Below, one piece after another: positions 15,793 through 23,627 of a stretch of DNA of 64,000 nt. The stretch covers positions 4,588,001 to 4,652,000 of the forward strand of contig NZ_CP109150.1 in assembly GCF_035920365.1 (NCBI RefSeq). The letters are read 5' to 3'. How positions within the stretch are numbered: position 1 is the first letter of the stretch; every line of letters begins with the position of its first letter. Source of the stretch: Micromonospora sp. NBC_01740. GTDB lineage: Bacteria > Actinomycetota > Actinomycetes > Mycobacteriales > Micromonosporaceae. Below the pieces are notes generated by a model, which worked only from the letters and a program-made list of their open reading frames with translations, had not been told where the DNA came from and searched no databases. Position numbers and translations under genes: made by a program.

Positions 15793-17553
15793 GTGACTGC
15801 TGCGGACGTCCGGGACTCAGATCCCGGCGACGGGCGGGTCCCCACACCGAGTGCCGCACAGGCCACGGCGTGGTCCGCCGGCGCCCCGGCACGCCCGGCC
15901 TCCGCGCTCCCCGCACTGGCGGCCGACCGGGAGCACGCGGCACCCGACTGGTCCGAGGTCGTCGAGCACTTCCGCGAGGGTCTCGTCGTCTGCGACGCGC
16001 GAGGCGTCGTCCGGCACGTCAGCCCGGTGGCCGAGCGGCTGCTGCCCGAGGTCACCCCGGGCGAACTGCTTGCGGCGGCCAACCTTCCAGGGCTGACCGC
16101 CGACGGCGAGTTCACCCACCGCGGCCGCCGGCTGCGCGCGCGCCGGGTGCCGCTGTCGGCCGCCCGCTGCTGCTGGTACGTCGAGGACGTCACCGAGAGC
16201 GTCACCCGCGCCGACGCCCTGCTCGCCGAGCGGGCCCGCTCGGCGTTCCTGGCGGTAGTCGGCGAGAAGCTCGGCAATCCCCTGCACCCGGACCGGGCCG
16301 CCGCGGCGGTGGTCCGCCTCGCCGTGCCGACGCTGGCCGAGGTGGCGGTGCTGGTGCTGGCACCCCGTTCCGGTCGGGCGCGCTGGTGGCGGGCCGCCCG
16401 CAGCGACGACGACGCCCCGGTGGTGGACAGCGGCATCCTGCCCGCCGTCGACCTGCCCGCGGCGATCACCGAGGGGCTGGACGGCGGGGAACCGCACACC
16501 CTCGACTGGCTGGCGGAGCAGGCCGCGGAGGCCGGCTGGCTGCCCGGGCTGACCGCGGCGGAGGCCTGCGTCCGGGTGGTGCCGCTGCCCGGTCGCGACG
16601 CCCCGGCCGGCGTGCTGCTGGTCGCGCGGCGCGTCGAGCGCTGGTACGACGAGGCCGACGTGGACCTGGCCCGTGCCTTCGCGGCCCGGGCGGGGGCGGC
16701 GCTGACCACGGCGCTGCTCTACCGCGACCAGGCCGAGGTCGCCGACACGCTCCAGGCGAGCCTGGTGCCGGTGGAGCCGGCCGAGGCGACCGGGGTGCAG
16801 TGGGGCACCGCCTACCGGCCGGCCCAGGCCGGGTTGCGCATCGGTGGCGACTTCTACGGCTCGCACCGGCTGGCCGACGGCGGCTCCGTGTTCTTCCTGG
16901 GCGACGTCTCCGGCAAGGGTGTCGAGGCGGCGGTCTTCACCGGCCAGCTGCGTCAGTGCCTCCAGGCGCTGCACCGGGTCGAGTCGCAGCCGGGGCGCCT
17001 GCTGAAGCTGCTCAACGACGCGCTGCTGGAGACCAGCCAGGCGCAGGGGCAGGGGCGTTTCGCGACGATGGTGCTGGGAGTGGTCCGCGCGCACCGCGAG
17101 GGCGGCCTGACCCTGACCCTGGCCGGCGGTGGTCATCTGCCGCCGCTGGTGCTGCGCGGCTCCGGCGAGGTCGAGCCGGTCCCGCTGTCGGGCATGCTGG
17201 TCGGCGTGGTGCCCGATCCCCGGATCGGGGAGGTGACCGTCCGGCTGGAGCCGGGCGAGACCTGCCTGCTCTACAGCGACGGGGTGACCGAGGCGCGCGG
17301 GGGCCGCCGCGGCAACGAGCAGTTCGGCACGGAGCGGCTGGTGCACGCGGTCACCGGCTGCCAGCGGATGCCCGCGCCCGCCCTGGCCGAGCGCGTCGAG
17401 CAGGTGACCTGCGACTGGTTGGCCCACGGCGACCACGACGACATCGCCGTGCTCGCGCTGCGCGCGACCGGTCCGGGCGGGCGTACGCCCAGGCACCTGC
17501 ACGCGGTGCCCGACGCGAGCGGCACCGCCGAGACGAGGGGGACCCGACCGTGA
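15793..17553 (+). CDS. SpoIIE-type PP2C phosphatase with PAS/GAF-like sensor region
   Basis: 586 aa. Residues about 55-125 look PAS-like (FREGLVVCDARGVVRHVSPVAERLLP) and 140-310 GAF-like (AAAAVVRLAVPTLAEVAVLVLAPRSG). The C-terminal PP2C/SpoIIE domain (about 330-570) has the metal-binding motifs RIGGDFYGS (Asp near 351), LGDVSGKGVEAA, LLYSDGVTEARGG and HDDIAVLAL. It should dephosphorylate serine-phosphorylated STAS proteins in a partner-switching cascade. The chosen GTG at 15793 has AAGGAG 12 bases upstream; an earlier GTG at 15757 lacks one. Its last codons overlap the start of the B12-binding gene (GTGA), so both proteins should be made together. Confidence 0.9.
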   Translation: MTAADVRDSDPGDGRVPTPSAAQATAWSAGAPARPASALPALAADREHAAPDWSEVVEHFREGLVVCDARGVVRHVSPVAERLLPEVTPGELLAAANLPGLTADGEFTHRGRRLRARRVPLSAARCCWYVEDVTESVTRADALLAERARSAFLAVVGEKLGNPLHPDRAAAAVVRLAVPTLAEVAVLVLAPRSGRARWWRAARSDDDAPVVDSGILPAVDLPAAITEGLDGGEPHTLDWLAEQAAEAGWLPGLTAAEACVRVVPLPGRDAPAGVLLVARRVERWYDEADVDLARAFAARAGAALTTALLYRDQAEVADTLQASLVPVEPAEATGVQWGTAYRPAQAGLRIGGDFYGSHRLADGGSVFFLGDVSGKGVEAAVFTGQLRQCLQALHRVESQPGRLLKLLNDALLETSQAQGQGRFATMVLGVVRAHREGGLTLTLAGGGHLPPLVLRGSGEVEPVPLSGMLVGVVPDPRIGEVTVRLEPGETCLLYSDGVTEARGGRRGNEQFGTERLVHAVTGCQRMPAPALAERVEQVTCDWLAHGDHDDIAVLALRATGPGGRTPRHLHAVPDASGTAETRGTRP

Positions 17554-18602
17554 CCGCCGCCCCGACCGCCGACGCCACCCCGGCAGGCGTCTGGCCCGGA
17601 TACCTGGACTGCCTCCAGGAGGCGGACGAGTACGCGGCCATCGAGGTGGCCACCGGCCTGCTCGAGGCCGGCGTGCCCGCCGAGCGCGTCCTGCTCGACC
17701 TGGTCGCCCCGGCGCAGGCCGAGGTGGGGGAGCGGTGGGCACGCAACGAGTGGAGCGTCGCCCAGGAGCACGCCGCGACGCACATCAGCGAGCGGGTGGT
17801 GGCGGCGGTGGCCGCGTACGCGAACCCGCGCCCGACGCGGGGCCGGGTGGTGGTGGCCTGCATGGACGGCGAGTGGCACGCCCTGCCGCCCCGGCTGGTC
17901 GCCGAGGTGCTGCGGCTGCGGGGCTGGCAGGTCACCTTCCTCGGCGCGAGCGTCCCCGCCCCGCACCTGGTGTCGTACCTGCACCGGCACGACGCCCACG
18001 CGGTCGCGTTGGCCTGTGCGCTGCCGATGCGCCTGCCGCACGCGCACCGCATGATCGAGGCGTGCCGGCGCGTGGACGTCCCCGTGGTGGTGGGGGGCCG
18101 GGGGTTCGGCGCGGACGGCCGCTGGGCCCGGCGGCTCGGCGTTGCCTGGGCGCCTGACGCCCCGACCGCCGCGAACCTGGTCGCCGACGAGCGCGCGCTG
18201 CGCCGCGTCCCGCCGGCGGAGTTGAGCCACCTGGCCGACGACGAGTACACCAGCCTGCTCAAGCGGCGCGGCGAGCTGATCGACGGCGCGCTGGCGGACC
18301 TGCGGGAACACGACCCGGGGACGCGTGACTACACGCCCAGCCAGCTGGACTCCACCGTCAGCGACCTGGGCTACATCGTGGACTTCCTGGCCGCCGCGCT
18401 CTACGTCGACGACGGCTCGCTGTTCACCGAGTTCGTCGACTGGCTGGTCGAGATCCTCACCAGTCGGGGTGTGCCGGCCCCCGCCCTGGGGTCGACTCTG
18501 GAACACTACGGGCGGGTCCTGCGCGACTTTCCCCGGGCCGCGCGGTTCCTCGGGGCGGCGCGGTCGTCCCTGGCCAGGGCGGGTGACTCCGGGGCGCGAT
18601 GA
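17550..18602 (+). CDS. Stand-alone B12-binding protein with photoreceptor-type W-x9-EH motif
   Basis: 350 aa. Residues 20-85 form the helical cap; W63 is followed nine residues later by E73-H74, the W-x9-EH motif found in adenosylcobalamin light sensors of the CarH/LitR type. Residues 92-215 are the Rossmann cobalamin domain: GRVVVACMDGEWHALPPRLV places lower-ligand His110 in an ExH setting (the usual following Gly is Pro), then GWQVTFLGASVPAPHLV and VPVVVGGRGFG. Residues about 225-350 are a helical C-terminal region (YTSLLKRRGELIDGALADL ...) without a recognised DNA-binding domain. GTG 17550 overlaps the phosphatase stop. Likely a light or B12 sensor controlling the phosphatase; the motif is seen, the role is inferred. 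Confidence 0.85.
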   Translation: MTAAPTADATPAGVWPGYLDCLQEADEYAAIEVATGLLEAGVPAERVLLDLVAPAQAEVGERWARNEWSVAQEHAATHISERVVAAVAAYANPRPTRGRVVVACMDGEWHALPPRLVAEVLRLRGWQVTFLGASVPAPHLVSYLHRHDAHAVALACALPMRLPHAHRMIEACRRVDVPVVVGGRGFGADGRWARRLGVAWAPDAPTAANLVADERALRRVPPAELSHLADDEYTSLLKRRGELIDGALADLREHDPGTRDYTPSQLDSTVSDLGYIVDFLAAALYVDDGSLFTEFVDWLVEILTSRGVPAPALGSTLEHYGRVLRDFPRAARFLGAARSSLARAGDSGAR

Positions 18603-18634
18603 GCGCCGGTGCGGCCGTGTCGGGTGCCCCTGCT

Positions 18635-18654
18635 TATACTTGCCACACTGCAAG
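18635..18654 (+). promoter_or_regulatory. Possible -10 box and short palindrome before STAS gene
   Basis: A TATACT hexamer (18635-18640) overlaps a small inverted repeat CTTGC-cacact-GCAAG (18639-18654) about 35 bp before the STAS start codon. No convincing -35 is seen, so this is a tentative promoter/operator that could separate this gene from the phosphatase operon. Confidence 0.3.
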
Positions 18655-18687
18655 CATCCGCCTGCGGTCAAGCGAGGGGGTCCAGGG

Positions 18688-19035
18688 GTGACGTTCACGG
18701 TCACGTACGCCGACCGCGACGGCGGGGCGGCACGCCTGCGGTTGGCCGGCGAACTCGACCTGAGCACCGCGCCCGAGCTCAACGCGGCCATCGACCGGCT
18801 GGTCGACGCCGGCGAGCGCCGCCTGCTGGTGGACCTGACGGAGCTCACCTTCTGCGACTCCACGGGGATCGCCGCCTTCGTCCGGGGCGACAACCGGGTC
18901 GCCGCCGACGGCGGGTGGCTGCGGGTCACCGGCGCCACCGGTCGGGTCGACCGCGTGCTCCAGGTGACAGGGCTGGCCGAGGTGCTGAGACACGAGTCCG
19001 GCAGGGCCGACCCGACCGCGCGGTCCGCCGGCTGA
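18688..19035 (+). CDS. STAS-domain anti-sigma factor antagonist
   Basis: 115 aa, the third STAS protein of the island. ARLRLAGELDLSTAPELNAAIDRL and the phospho-site block LTELTFCDSTGIAAFVRGDNR are present, with Ser in DST. GTG 18688 follows an AGGGGGTCCAGGG purine run. It lies 85 bp after the B12-binding gene on the same strand. Probable substrate of the SpoIIE-type phosphatase upstream. The short C-terminal tail (HESGRADPTARSAG) is unstructured. Confidence 0.9.
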   Translation: MTFTVTYADRDGGAARLRLAGELDLSTAPELNAAIDRLVDAGERRLLVDLTELTFCDSTGIAAFVRGDNRVAADGGWLRVTGATGRVDRVLQVTGLAEVLRHESGRADPTARSAG

Positions 19036-19105
19036 TGGGCTAGATTTCCCCGCCGGCACAGAGCGCCTCGCGATTCTCCGTTCCACCGACCCGAAGCAGG
19101 TAGTG

Positions 19106-19552
19106 ATGGGTGCAGACACCCCGAGTCCGGTTCGCATCCTGGTGGTGGACGACGACCCGGGCGACGTGTTGATGATCGAGGAGGCCCTCGCGGACTCCGA
19201 CGTCGAGAAGGTCATCGACGTCGTCAGCGACGGCCAGGAGGCGATGGAGTTCCTGCGCCGCGAGGGGCGGCACACCGACGCCCGGCGGCCGGACGTCATC
19301 CTGCTCGACCTGAACATGCCCAGGATGGACGGGCGTCAGGTGCTCGGCGAGGTCAAGGGCGACGAGGACCTGCGTACGATCCCGATCGTCGTGCTGACCA
19401 CCTCCAACGCCGACACGGACATCGTGGGCAGCTACACGCTCCAGGCCAACGCCTACGTCACCAAGCCGATCGACCTGGACGACTTCAACGACGTGGTGCG
19501 CCGGATCGACGAGTTCTTCGGCCGGGTGGTCGTGCTCCCGAAGCGCTCCTGA
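19106..19552 (+). CDS. Stand-alone response regulator receiver (Rcp1-like)
   Basis: 148 aa, a single receiver domain with no output domain. The acidic pocket (VVDDDPGDVLMIEEAL), phospho-acceptor Asp in VILLDLNMPRMDGRQVL, and switch residues Thr (VVLTTSNADTD) and Lys (YVTKPIDLDDF) are all intact. The DPGD and LNMPRMDG pattern resembles receivers that pair with phytochrome-like histidine kinases, which fits a light-related theme nearby but is not proof. A GTG codon directly precedes ATG 19106. No histidine kinase gene is adjacent; the closest is at 24.4 kb with its own regulator. Confidence 0.9.
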   Translation: MGADTPSPVRILVVDDDPGDVLMIEEALADSDVEKVIDVVSDGQEAMEFLRREGRHTDARRPDVILLDLNMPRMDGRQVLGEVKGDEDLRTIPIVVLTTSNADTDIVGSYTLQANAYVTKPIDLDDFNDVVRRIDEFFGRVVVLPKRS

Positions 19553-19711
19553 GCGCCCCCGGGCGGTCGGCCCCGCCGGGTCGCGGCGACGCGCCCGGCC
19601 TTGCGGGCGTCCGCATGGTGAACATTTTTCCCGAAGCCCCTCCGCTGCCGCCCCCAGCGCCGAGGATCCAGGGTGGGGAAGGAAACCACCGGCTGCCTGG
19701 GGGGCGACAGT

Positions 19712-20260
19712 ATGAGGTTCTGCGTCGTGGAGACCGGCTACGACCAGCGGCAGGTCGATTCCTGCCTGGACGAGATCGGCGTCCGGCTGGCCCGGCTCGC
19801 CGCCCGGGCGGAGGGCGCCGCGAGGGCCGGTCGCGAGTGGGACGAGATCCGTGACGAGGCGACGGCGCTGCGCGGCCTGCTCGAACGGCTGGACCTCGGC
19901 GACGCGGACCCGGCCCGGCGCGGCGCCGACGACGCCGATCGCGAGGCGGTCGACCTGCTGACCCGGGCGCGGGTCGAGCTCGACGCGGCCCGGGAGGAGG
20001 CCCGGCAGGTGCGCGAGCGCGTCTACGCCGAGGCCGTGCAGGCCCGCCGGGACTTCGAGGAGGCGCTGTACGCCCGGCGCAGGCGCGAGGCCCGCGTGGA
20101 CCGGATCCTCGACGGGCTGACCGTCGAACCGGTCCCGGCGGACACTCCGACCGCCGCGGCCGGGATGCCCGGCAGCGGGGTGCCGGCGACCAGGATCGCC
20201 GCCCGGGGCGGCGCGGACGCGTCCAGCGAGCCGCCGGGCGGCCGCGCCGGGATCCGCTGA
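19712..20260 (+). CDS. DivIVA-like coiled-coil protein
   Basis: 182 aa. The N-terminus (MRFCVVETGYDQRQVDSCLDEIGVRL, split by GYDQRQVDS) resembles the DivIVA/Wag31 membrane-curvature domain, followed by a long charged coiled coil (EIRDEATALRGLLERL; RARVELDAAREEARQVRERVYAEAVQARRDFEEALYARRRREARVDRIL, about residues 40-135) and a Gly/Pro-rich tail. Such proteins act at cell poles or septa. ATG 19712 has GGGGGGCGAC upstream. Convergent with the lytic-protein gene. A polar scaffold is inferred from shape only. Confidence 0.65.
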   Translation: MRFCVVETGYDQRQVDSCLDEIGVRLARLAARAEGAARAGREWDEIRDEATALRGLLERLDLGDADPARRGADDADREAVDLLTRARVELDAAREEARQVRERVYAEAVQARRDFEEALYARRRREARVDRILDGLTVEPVPADTPTAAAGMPGSGVPATRIAARGGADASSEPPGGRAGIR

Positions 20261-20300
20261 CCCTCGCCGGCCAGGGACCGGCGTGGCCAGCCGGCCGCCG

Positions 20301-21149
20301 TCAGGTCAGCGCGGCGACGACCGTGGTGGCCAGGCCCTCGTGCTGGGCGTACGCGTCGGGGAAGGCCGAGACCTGCACGGCCTGGGCGGCGCCGGCCACG
20401 CTCATCTGCTGCCAGCCCGGAACCTCCCGCAGCGCCTCGTAGAAGGCCCGCGCGGCGTACGACGGGCGCATCAGTTCGCGTACGGTGCCCCAGCCGCTGC
20501 TCGGGCGCTGCTGGAACAGGCCCACGGAGTCGTGGTCGGAGCCGCTGCCCTGGTGCGGGTACCGGCTGGACTCCGGAAGCACGTCGCTGGCGAGGTTGTA
20601 GAGCCGGCTCTCCTGCATCGCGGTCGCCACGGCCACCACCATGGCGCGGCGGGGCATCTTCAGCTCGGCGCCCACGTCGACGATGATCTTGGCGTTGTCC
20701 ATCTGCGCCTGGGTGAGTCCGGCGACCGGGCGCGGGCGGGGTGGCGGGGCCGGCTTACGCGGGGCCTTGCGGGTGGCCGAGGGGGTCGGCTTCGGCGTCG
20801 GGCTGGGGCTGAGCGAGGGCGAGGGCGAAGGCGAGACGGCCCGGTCCAGGGACCGCGAAGCGCGGTCGTCGTCGACGGCCCGCTCGGCCAGCGCCTCGGC
20901 CACGGGTTCCCGCGCGGCGTCGGCGTCCTCGCGCGTGCCGGCGAACGCGGCCACGCCGAGGCAGCAGGTCACGCCGGTGGCGAGCGCGACCCGGACGGGG
21001 GTCGAGGCGAGCAGGGCCCGGCCGCGGCGACGCTGCCGTTCCGCAGCGCGATGACGGCCGGTCGTCCGTTCGGTCGAGGCGGGGTCGTCCGAGCGGGTGG
21101 CCGGTCGATCCTGGGTCAGCTTCTGGTCGAGAGGGTCGTCGGGGTGCAC
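20301..21149 (-). CDS. Membrane-anchored lysozyme-like (transglycosylase-type) protein
   Basis: 282 aa. A cytoplasmic Arg-rich stretch (residues 28-45) precedes one transmembrane helix (VRVALATGVTCCLGVAAFAG), then a Ser/Pro/Thr wall-spanning linker (SPSPSPSLSPSPTPKPTPS) and a C-terminal lysozyme-like domain from about residue 150: MVVAVATAMQESRLYNLAS (likely catalytic Glu), DHDSVGLFQQRPSSGWG and WQQMSVAGAAQAVQVSAFPDAYAQHE. This arrangement suggests extracellular peptidoglycan cleavage. Start is GTG 21149; the upstream region is unusually AT-rich and probably holds its promoter. Confidence 0.78.
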   Translation of the reverse strand: MHPDDPLDQKLTQDRPATRSDDPASTERTTGRHRAAERQRRRGRALLASTPVRVALATGVTCCLGVAAFAGTREDADAAREPVAEALAERAVDDDRASRSLDRAVSPSPSPSLSPSPTPKPTPSATRKAPRKPAPPPRPRPVAGLTQAQMDNAKIIVDVGAELKMPRRAMVVAVATAMQESRLYNLASDVLPESSRYPHQGSGSDHDSVGLFQQRPSSGWGTVRELMRPSYAARAFYEALREVPGWQQMSVAGAAQAVQVSAFPDAYAQHEGLATTVVAALT

Positions 21150-21514
21150 CCGCCGAGGCTAGAAAGGCGAGCGCGTCTTGCCATCGGCCTGGTTGGTGGC
21201 ATGCGCCACAATTTGCGCCGATCTGCGGGCCGATTACCCCCGACGGCTCATCAAAGCCGCCAATCGCTCTTGTCGACTCTTTCGCATATATCCGATTAGG
21301 GGTTGATAATCGGGTGGAGAATCGATCGCGGGCTCCGGCGCCGGGCTGGCGTCGGGCCTCCACCGAACGGTGGAGGCCGCCGTGGGTCACCCGACCGACC
21401 GCCCGTCGGCCCCCGAGGTGACGGCGCAGGCCGTGCCGGCGGCGGTGGTGCAGGTCGGACCGGCGGCGGTGGTGTCGGAGCTGTCCCGCGCCGCAGGGCC
21501 CGCCGACGGGTCGG
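21150..21514. other. Intergenic region: AT-rich promoter stretch and hairpin
   Basis: Bases 21190-21320 are much richer in A/T than the surroundings and probably hold the leftward promoter of the lytic-protein gene. A perfect 10-bp hairpin with GAAC loop (GGCCTCCACC at 21355-21364, complement at 21369-21378) can terminate OsmC transcription. A 53-codon frame 21381-21542 on the plus strand overlaps OsmC and has no support. I searched for a c-di-AMP riboswitch, common before cell-wall hydrolases, and found no conserved core. Confidence 0.5.
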
Positions 21515-21943
21515 TCAGTGCCGGCCGTTCTCCGCCGGGGTGACGGTGAGCCGGTGCCGGCTGCCGTCGCCGCTGGAGAAGGGCCACAACCGGTCCGCGT
21601 GCTCCACCAGCTCGGCCAGCTGTTGCCGGCTCAGCCCCGCCGACGAGATGGAGGCGTGCACGTCGGCCCGGTACCGGCCGTCGTCGTCGCGCCCGAGCTT
21701 CGCCTCCGCGCGTACCTGCACGGTGTGCGCCTCGTCGGTGATCTCGCCCGCCGCCTCCACCGCCGCGTGGTGCAGGCAGGACGCGAAGGCGGCGGCGAGC
21801 AGTTGCTCCGGGGTCAGCCCCGAGCAGTGCGGCGCCAGTGGGGACGCCAGGGCCGTGGACAGGCTCCCGTCGTCGGTGCGTACGTGGCCGCCCTCGGCGG
21901 TCGCGGTGGCCGTCTCGTTCAGCCAGGAGCTCGATTCCGGCAT
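21515..21943 (-). CDS. OsmC/Ohr-family peroxiredoxin
   Basis: 142 aa. Both redox regions are present: CSGLTPEQLLAAAFASCLHHAAVEAA around residues 40-66 holds two cysteines, and VTPAENGRH ends the fold. The HVRTDDGSLSTALASP N-terminus matches organic hydroperoxide resistance (Ohr) proteins, which reduce fatty-acid hydroperoxides using lipoyl thiols. In canonical Ohr the second catalytic Cys lies near residue 125; here no Cys is seen in that place (the second Cys is close to the first), so the mechanism may be OsmC-like or altered. ATG 21943 has GGGAGGAA upstream. Confidence 0.85.
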   Translation of the reverse strand: MPESSSWLNETATATAEGGHVRTDDGSLSTALASPLAPHCSGLTPEQLLAAAFASCLHHAAVEAAGEITDEAHTVQVRAEAKLGRDDDGRYRADVHASISSAGLSRQQLAELVEHADRLWPFSSGDGSRHRLTVTPAENGRH

Positions 21944-22080
21944 CGCGTTCCTCCCGTCGCTCACCCGCCCGGCTACCCGGCCCCCGGACGGTGAAACGCG
22001 GGCGACCGGTGGGCGACCCGAAGGACGCCGGACGGAAGCGGCCCCCACGACGCCGGCCTGGTCGGGCCGCGGAAGGAGGC

Positions 22081-23034
22081 TCAGCCGGCCTGGGTGGACC
22101 AGTCGGGTACGGGAGCCGCCTCGGTCGCCTCGGCCGCCGCCCGCTCGGTCCACGGCGACATCGACCCGACGCGCTGTCGCGGCGCCGTGGGCTGCTGTAG
22201 CGGCACGTACACGCGGGCGTCCACCGCCTCCGCCAGCAGCAGGGCCGCCATCAGGCTGGACGGCCGGTCGGCCGGGTCGTCGGCCAGGCAGCTCGCGCAC
22301 AGGTCGGCCACCTCCGGCGGCAGCCCCTCGATCTCCGGCAGCGGCAGCGGCGGTTGCCGCAGGCGCGCGCCGAGCAGCTGGGTCGGAGTCGTGGTGCCCG
22401 CCTGGTACGGCAGCCGCCCGGTCAGGCAGTAGTAGAGCAGGACGCCGAGGGCGTACATGTCGGCGGCGGGTGTGACGGGTGCCCGTTCCAGCTGCTCCGG
22501 CGCGAGGTAGGCGGGCGTGCCGACCACCATCCCCTCCGGTGACCGGTCCGGAGTGCCGGACGGGGTGGCGATGCCGAAGTCGAGCACCTTCACGCCGGCC
22601 GGGGTCAGGATCACGTTCGCCGGCTTGACGTCGCGGTGCACGATGCCGTGCGCGTGCGCCGCGGCCAGCGCGGCGCTCACCTCGGCGCAGACCCGTACGG
22701 CGATGCGCCAGTCCAGCGGTCCGGCCCGCAGGTGCGCGGCCAGCGTCTCGCCCTCGGCCAATTCCATGACGATGTAGGGCACCTGGCCCTCGGGGCCCGT
22801 CCCGCAGGTGCCGAAGTCGTGCACGGAGGCCACGTTCGGGTGCACCAGCCGGGCGGCGGAGCGGGCCTCCGCGCGGATGCGCTCCACAGAGGTGTCCTGG
22901 CCCTCCTGCCCCGGGGACATCACCTTCACCGCGACCGGCCGGTCCAGCACCGCGTCGTGGGCCCGCCAGACCTCCGACATGCCGCCGATGCCGATGCGCT
23001 GTTCGAGCCGGTATCGCCCGTCCAGCGTTCTCAT
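22081..23034 (-). CDS. Soluble Ser/Thr protein kinase (PknB-type catalytic domain)
   Basis: 317 aa. The kinase domain covers residues 8-265: glycine loop IGIGGMSEVWRAHD, Lys in VAVKVMSPG, catalytic loop IVHRDVKPANVIL, DFG motif VKVLDFGIATP, and the APE-equivalent YLAPEQL. No transmembrane helix or PASTA domain follows; the last 50 residues are a short Pro/Ala/Gln-rich tail. It is therefore probably cytosolic. Start ATG 23034 has GGGAGCGG upstream. It is adjacent to OsmC and not in an operon with a phosphatase. Confidence 0.93.
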   Translation of the reverse strand: MRTLDGRYRLEQRIGIGGMSEVWRAHDAVLDRPVAVKVMSPGQEGQDTSVERIRAEARSAARLVHPNVASVHDFGTCGTGPEGQVPYIVMELAEGETLAAHLRAGPLDWRIAVRVCAEVSAALAAAHAHGIVHRDVKPANVILTPAGVKVLDFGIATPSGTPDRSPEGMVVGTPAYLAPEQLERAPVTPAADMYALGVLLYYCLTGRLPYQAGTTTPTQLLGARLRQPPLPLPEIEGLPPEVADLCASCLADDPADRPSSLMAALLLAEAVDARVYVPLQQPTAPRQRVGSMSPWTERAAAEATEAAPVPDWSTQAG

Positions 23035-23206
23035 CGACCGCTCCCTGCTCTTCCTGGCCCGTCCCTCGACAGGTCCCCAGGGCAGCGGTACCCGAGCTCC
23101 GATCAGGGCAAACCGCTGCCGGATCCGGGCGGGGCCGCTCACTGCTGCGGTAGCTTGCGAGCCAGGGCCGCTGTCGGGGCGGCACTGCGGGAAGGCGGGC
23201 GCGCGG

Positions 23207-23440
23207 ATGAGCGAGGTGACCGTACGCTTCGTCGGCGGCCCGGCCCACGACCTGGTCCGGGCGGTGCCCGCCGAGCCGGACGGCTCCCCGCCGGCGCACT
23301 GGATCCTGCGGCACCCCGACGGCGCCGGGCCGGCCACGGCCGGCGGACCGGACCACCTCTACCAGCGCGAGCAGCCCACCGGCGGCGGCACCTGGACGAT
23401 GCGCTTCGTGCACACCTACCCGGTGGGCATGACCGAGTGA
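23207..23440 (+). CDS. Small conserved protein, unknown function
   Basis: 77 aa (starts MSEVTVRFVGGPAHDLVRAV, ends TMRFVHTYPVGMTE). It appears to be a compact all-beta domain with a His/Asp-bearing first turn. ATG 23207 has GGGAAGGCGGG upstream. Divergent from the kinase gene with a 170-bp shared promoter region. Not recognised beyond being a plausible small gene with typical codon use. Confidence 0.6.
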   Translation: MSEVTVRFVGGPAHDLVRAVPAEPDGSPPAHWILRHPDGAGPATAGGPDHLYQREQPTGGGTWTMRFVHTYPVGMTE

Positions 23441-23627
23441 GCTCGCCCGTCGCCCGTCGCCCGTCGGGCGGGGCGGCCAGCGGGCGTGGCCGGGCCACCA
23501 CGGCGACGACGACCACCGCCACGTCCCGGGCGCCCGGCGGCCCGGCGGTGGACGGGTCGGCCGGCACACAGCGGGGGCACAGGTGGCGCACAAGCCGGGC
23601 ACAGCGGCCCGGCGCACGATGGGGGCC

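Noticed and set aside
21150..21300. Possible c-di-AMP (ydaO) riboswitch upstream of the lytic protein
   Set aside because: The position is typical but I could not find the conserved pseudo-symmetrical core; only an AT-rich promoter region is supported.
21381..21542. 53-codon plus-strand frame after a hairpin
   Set aside because: It overlaps the OsmC 3' end, has Ala/Val/Pro-biased composition and no ribosome-binding site.
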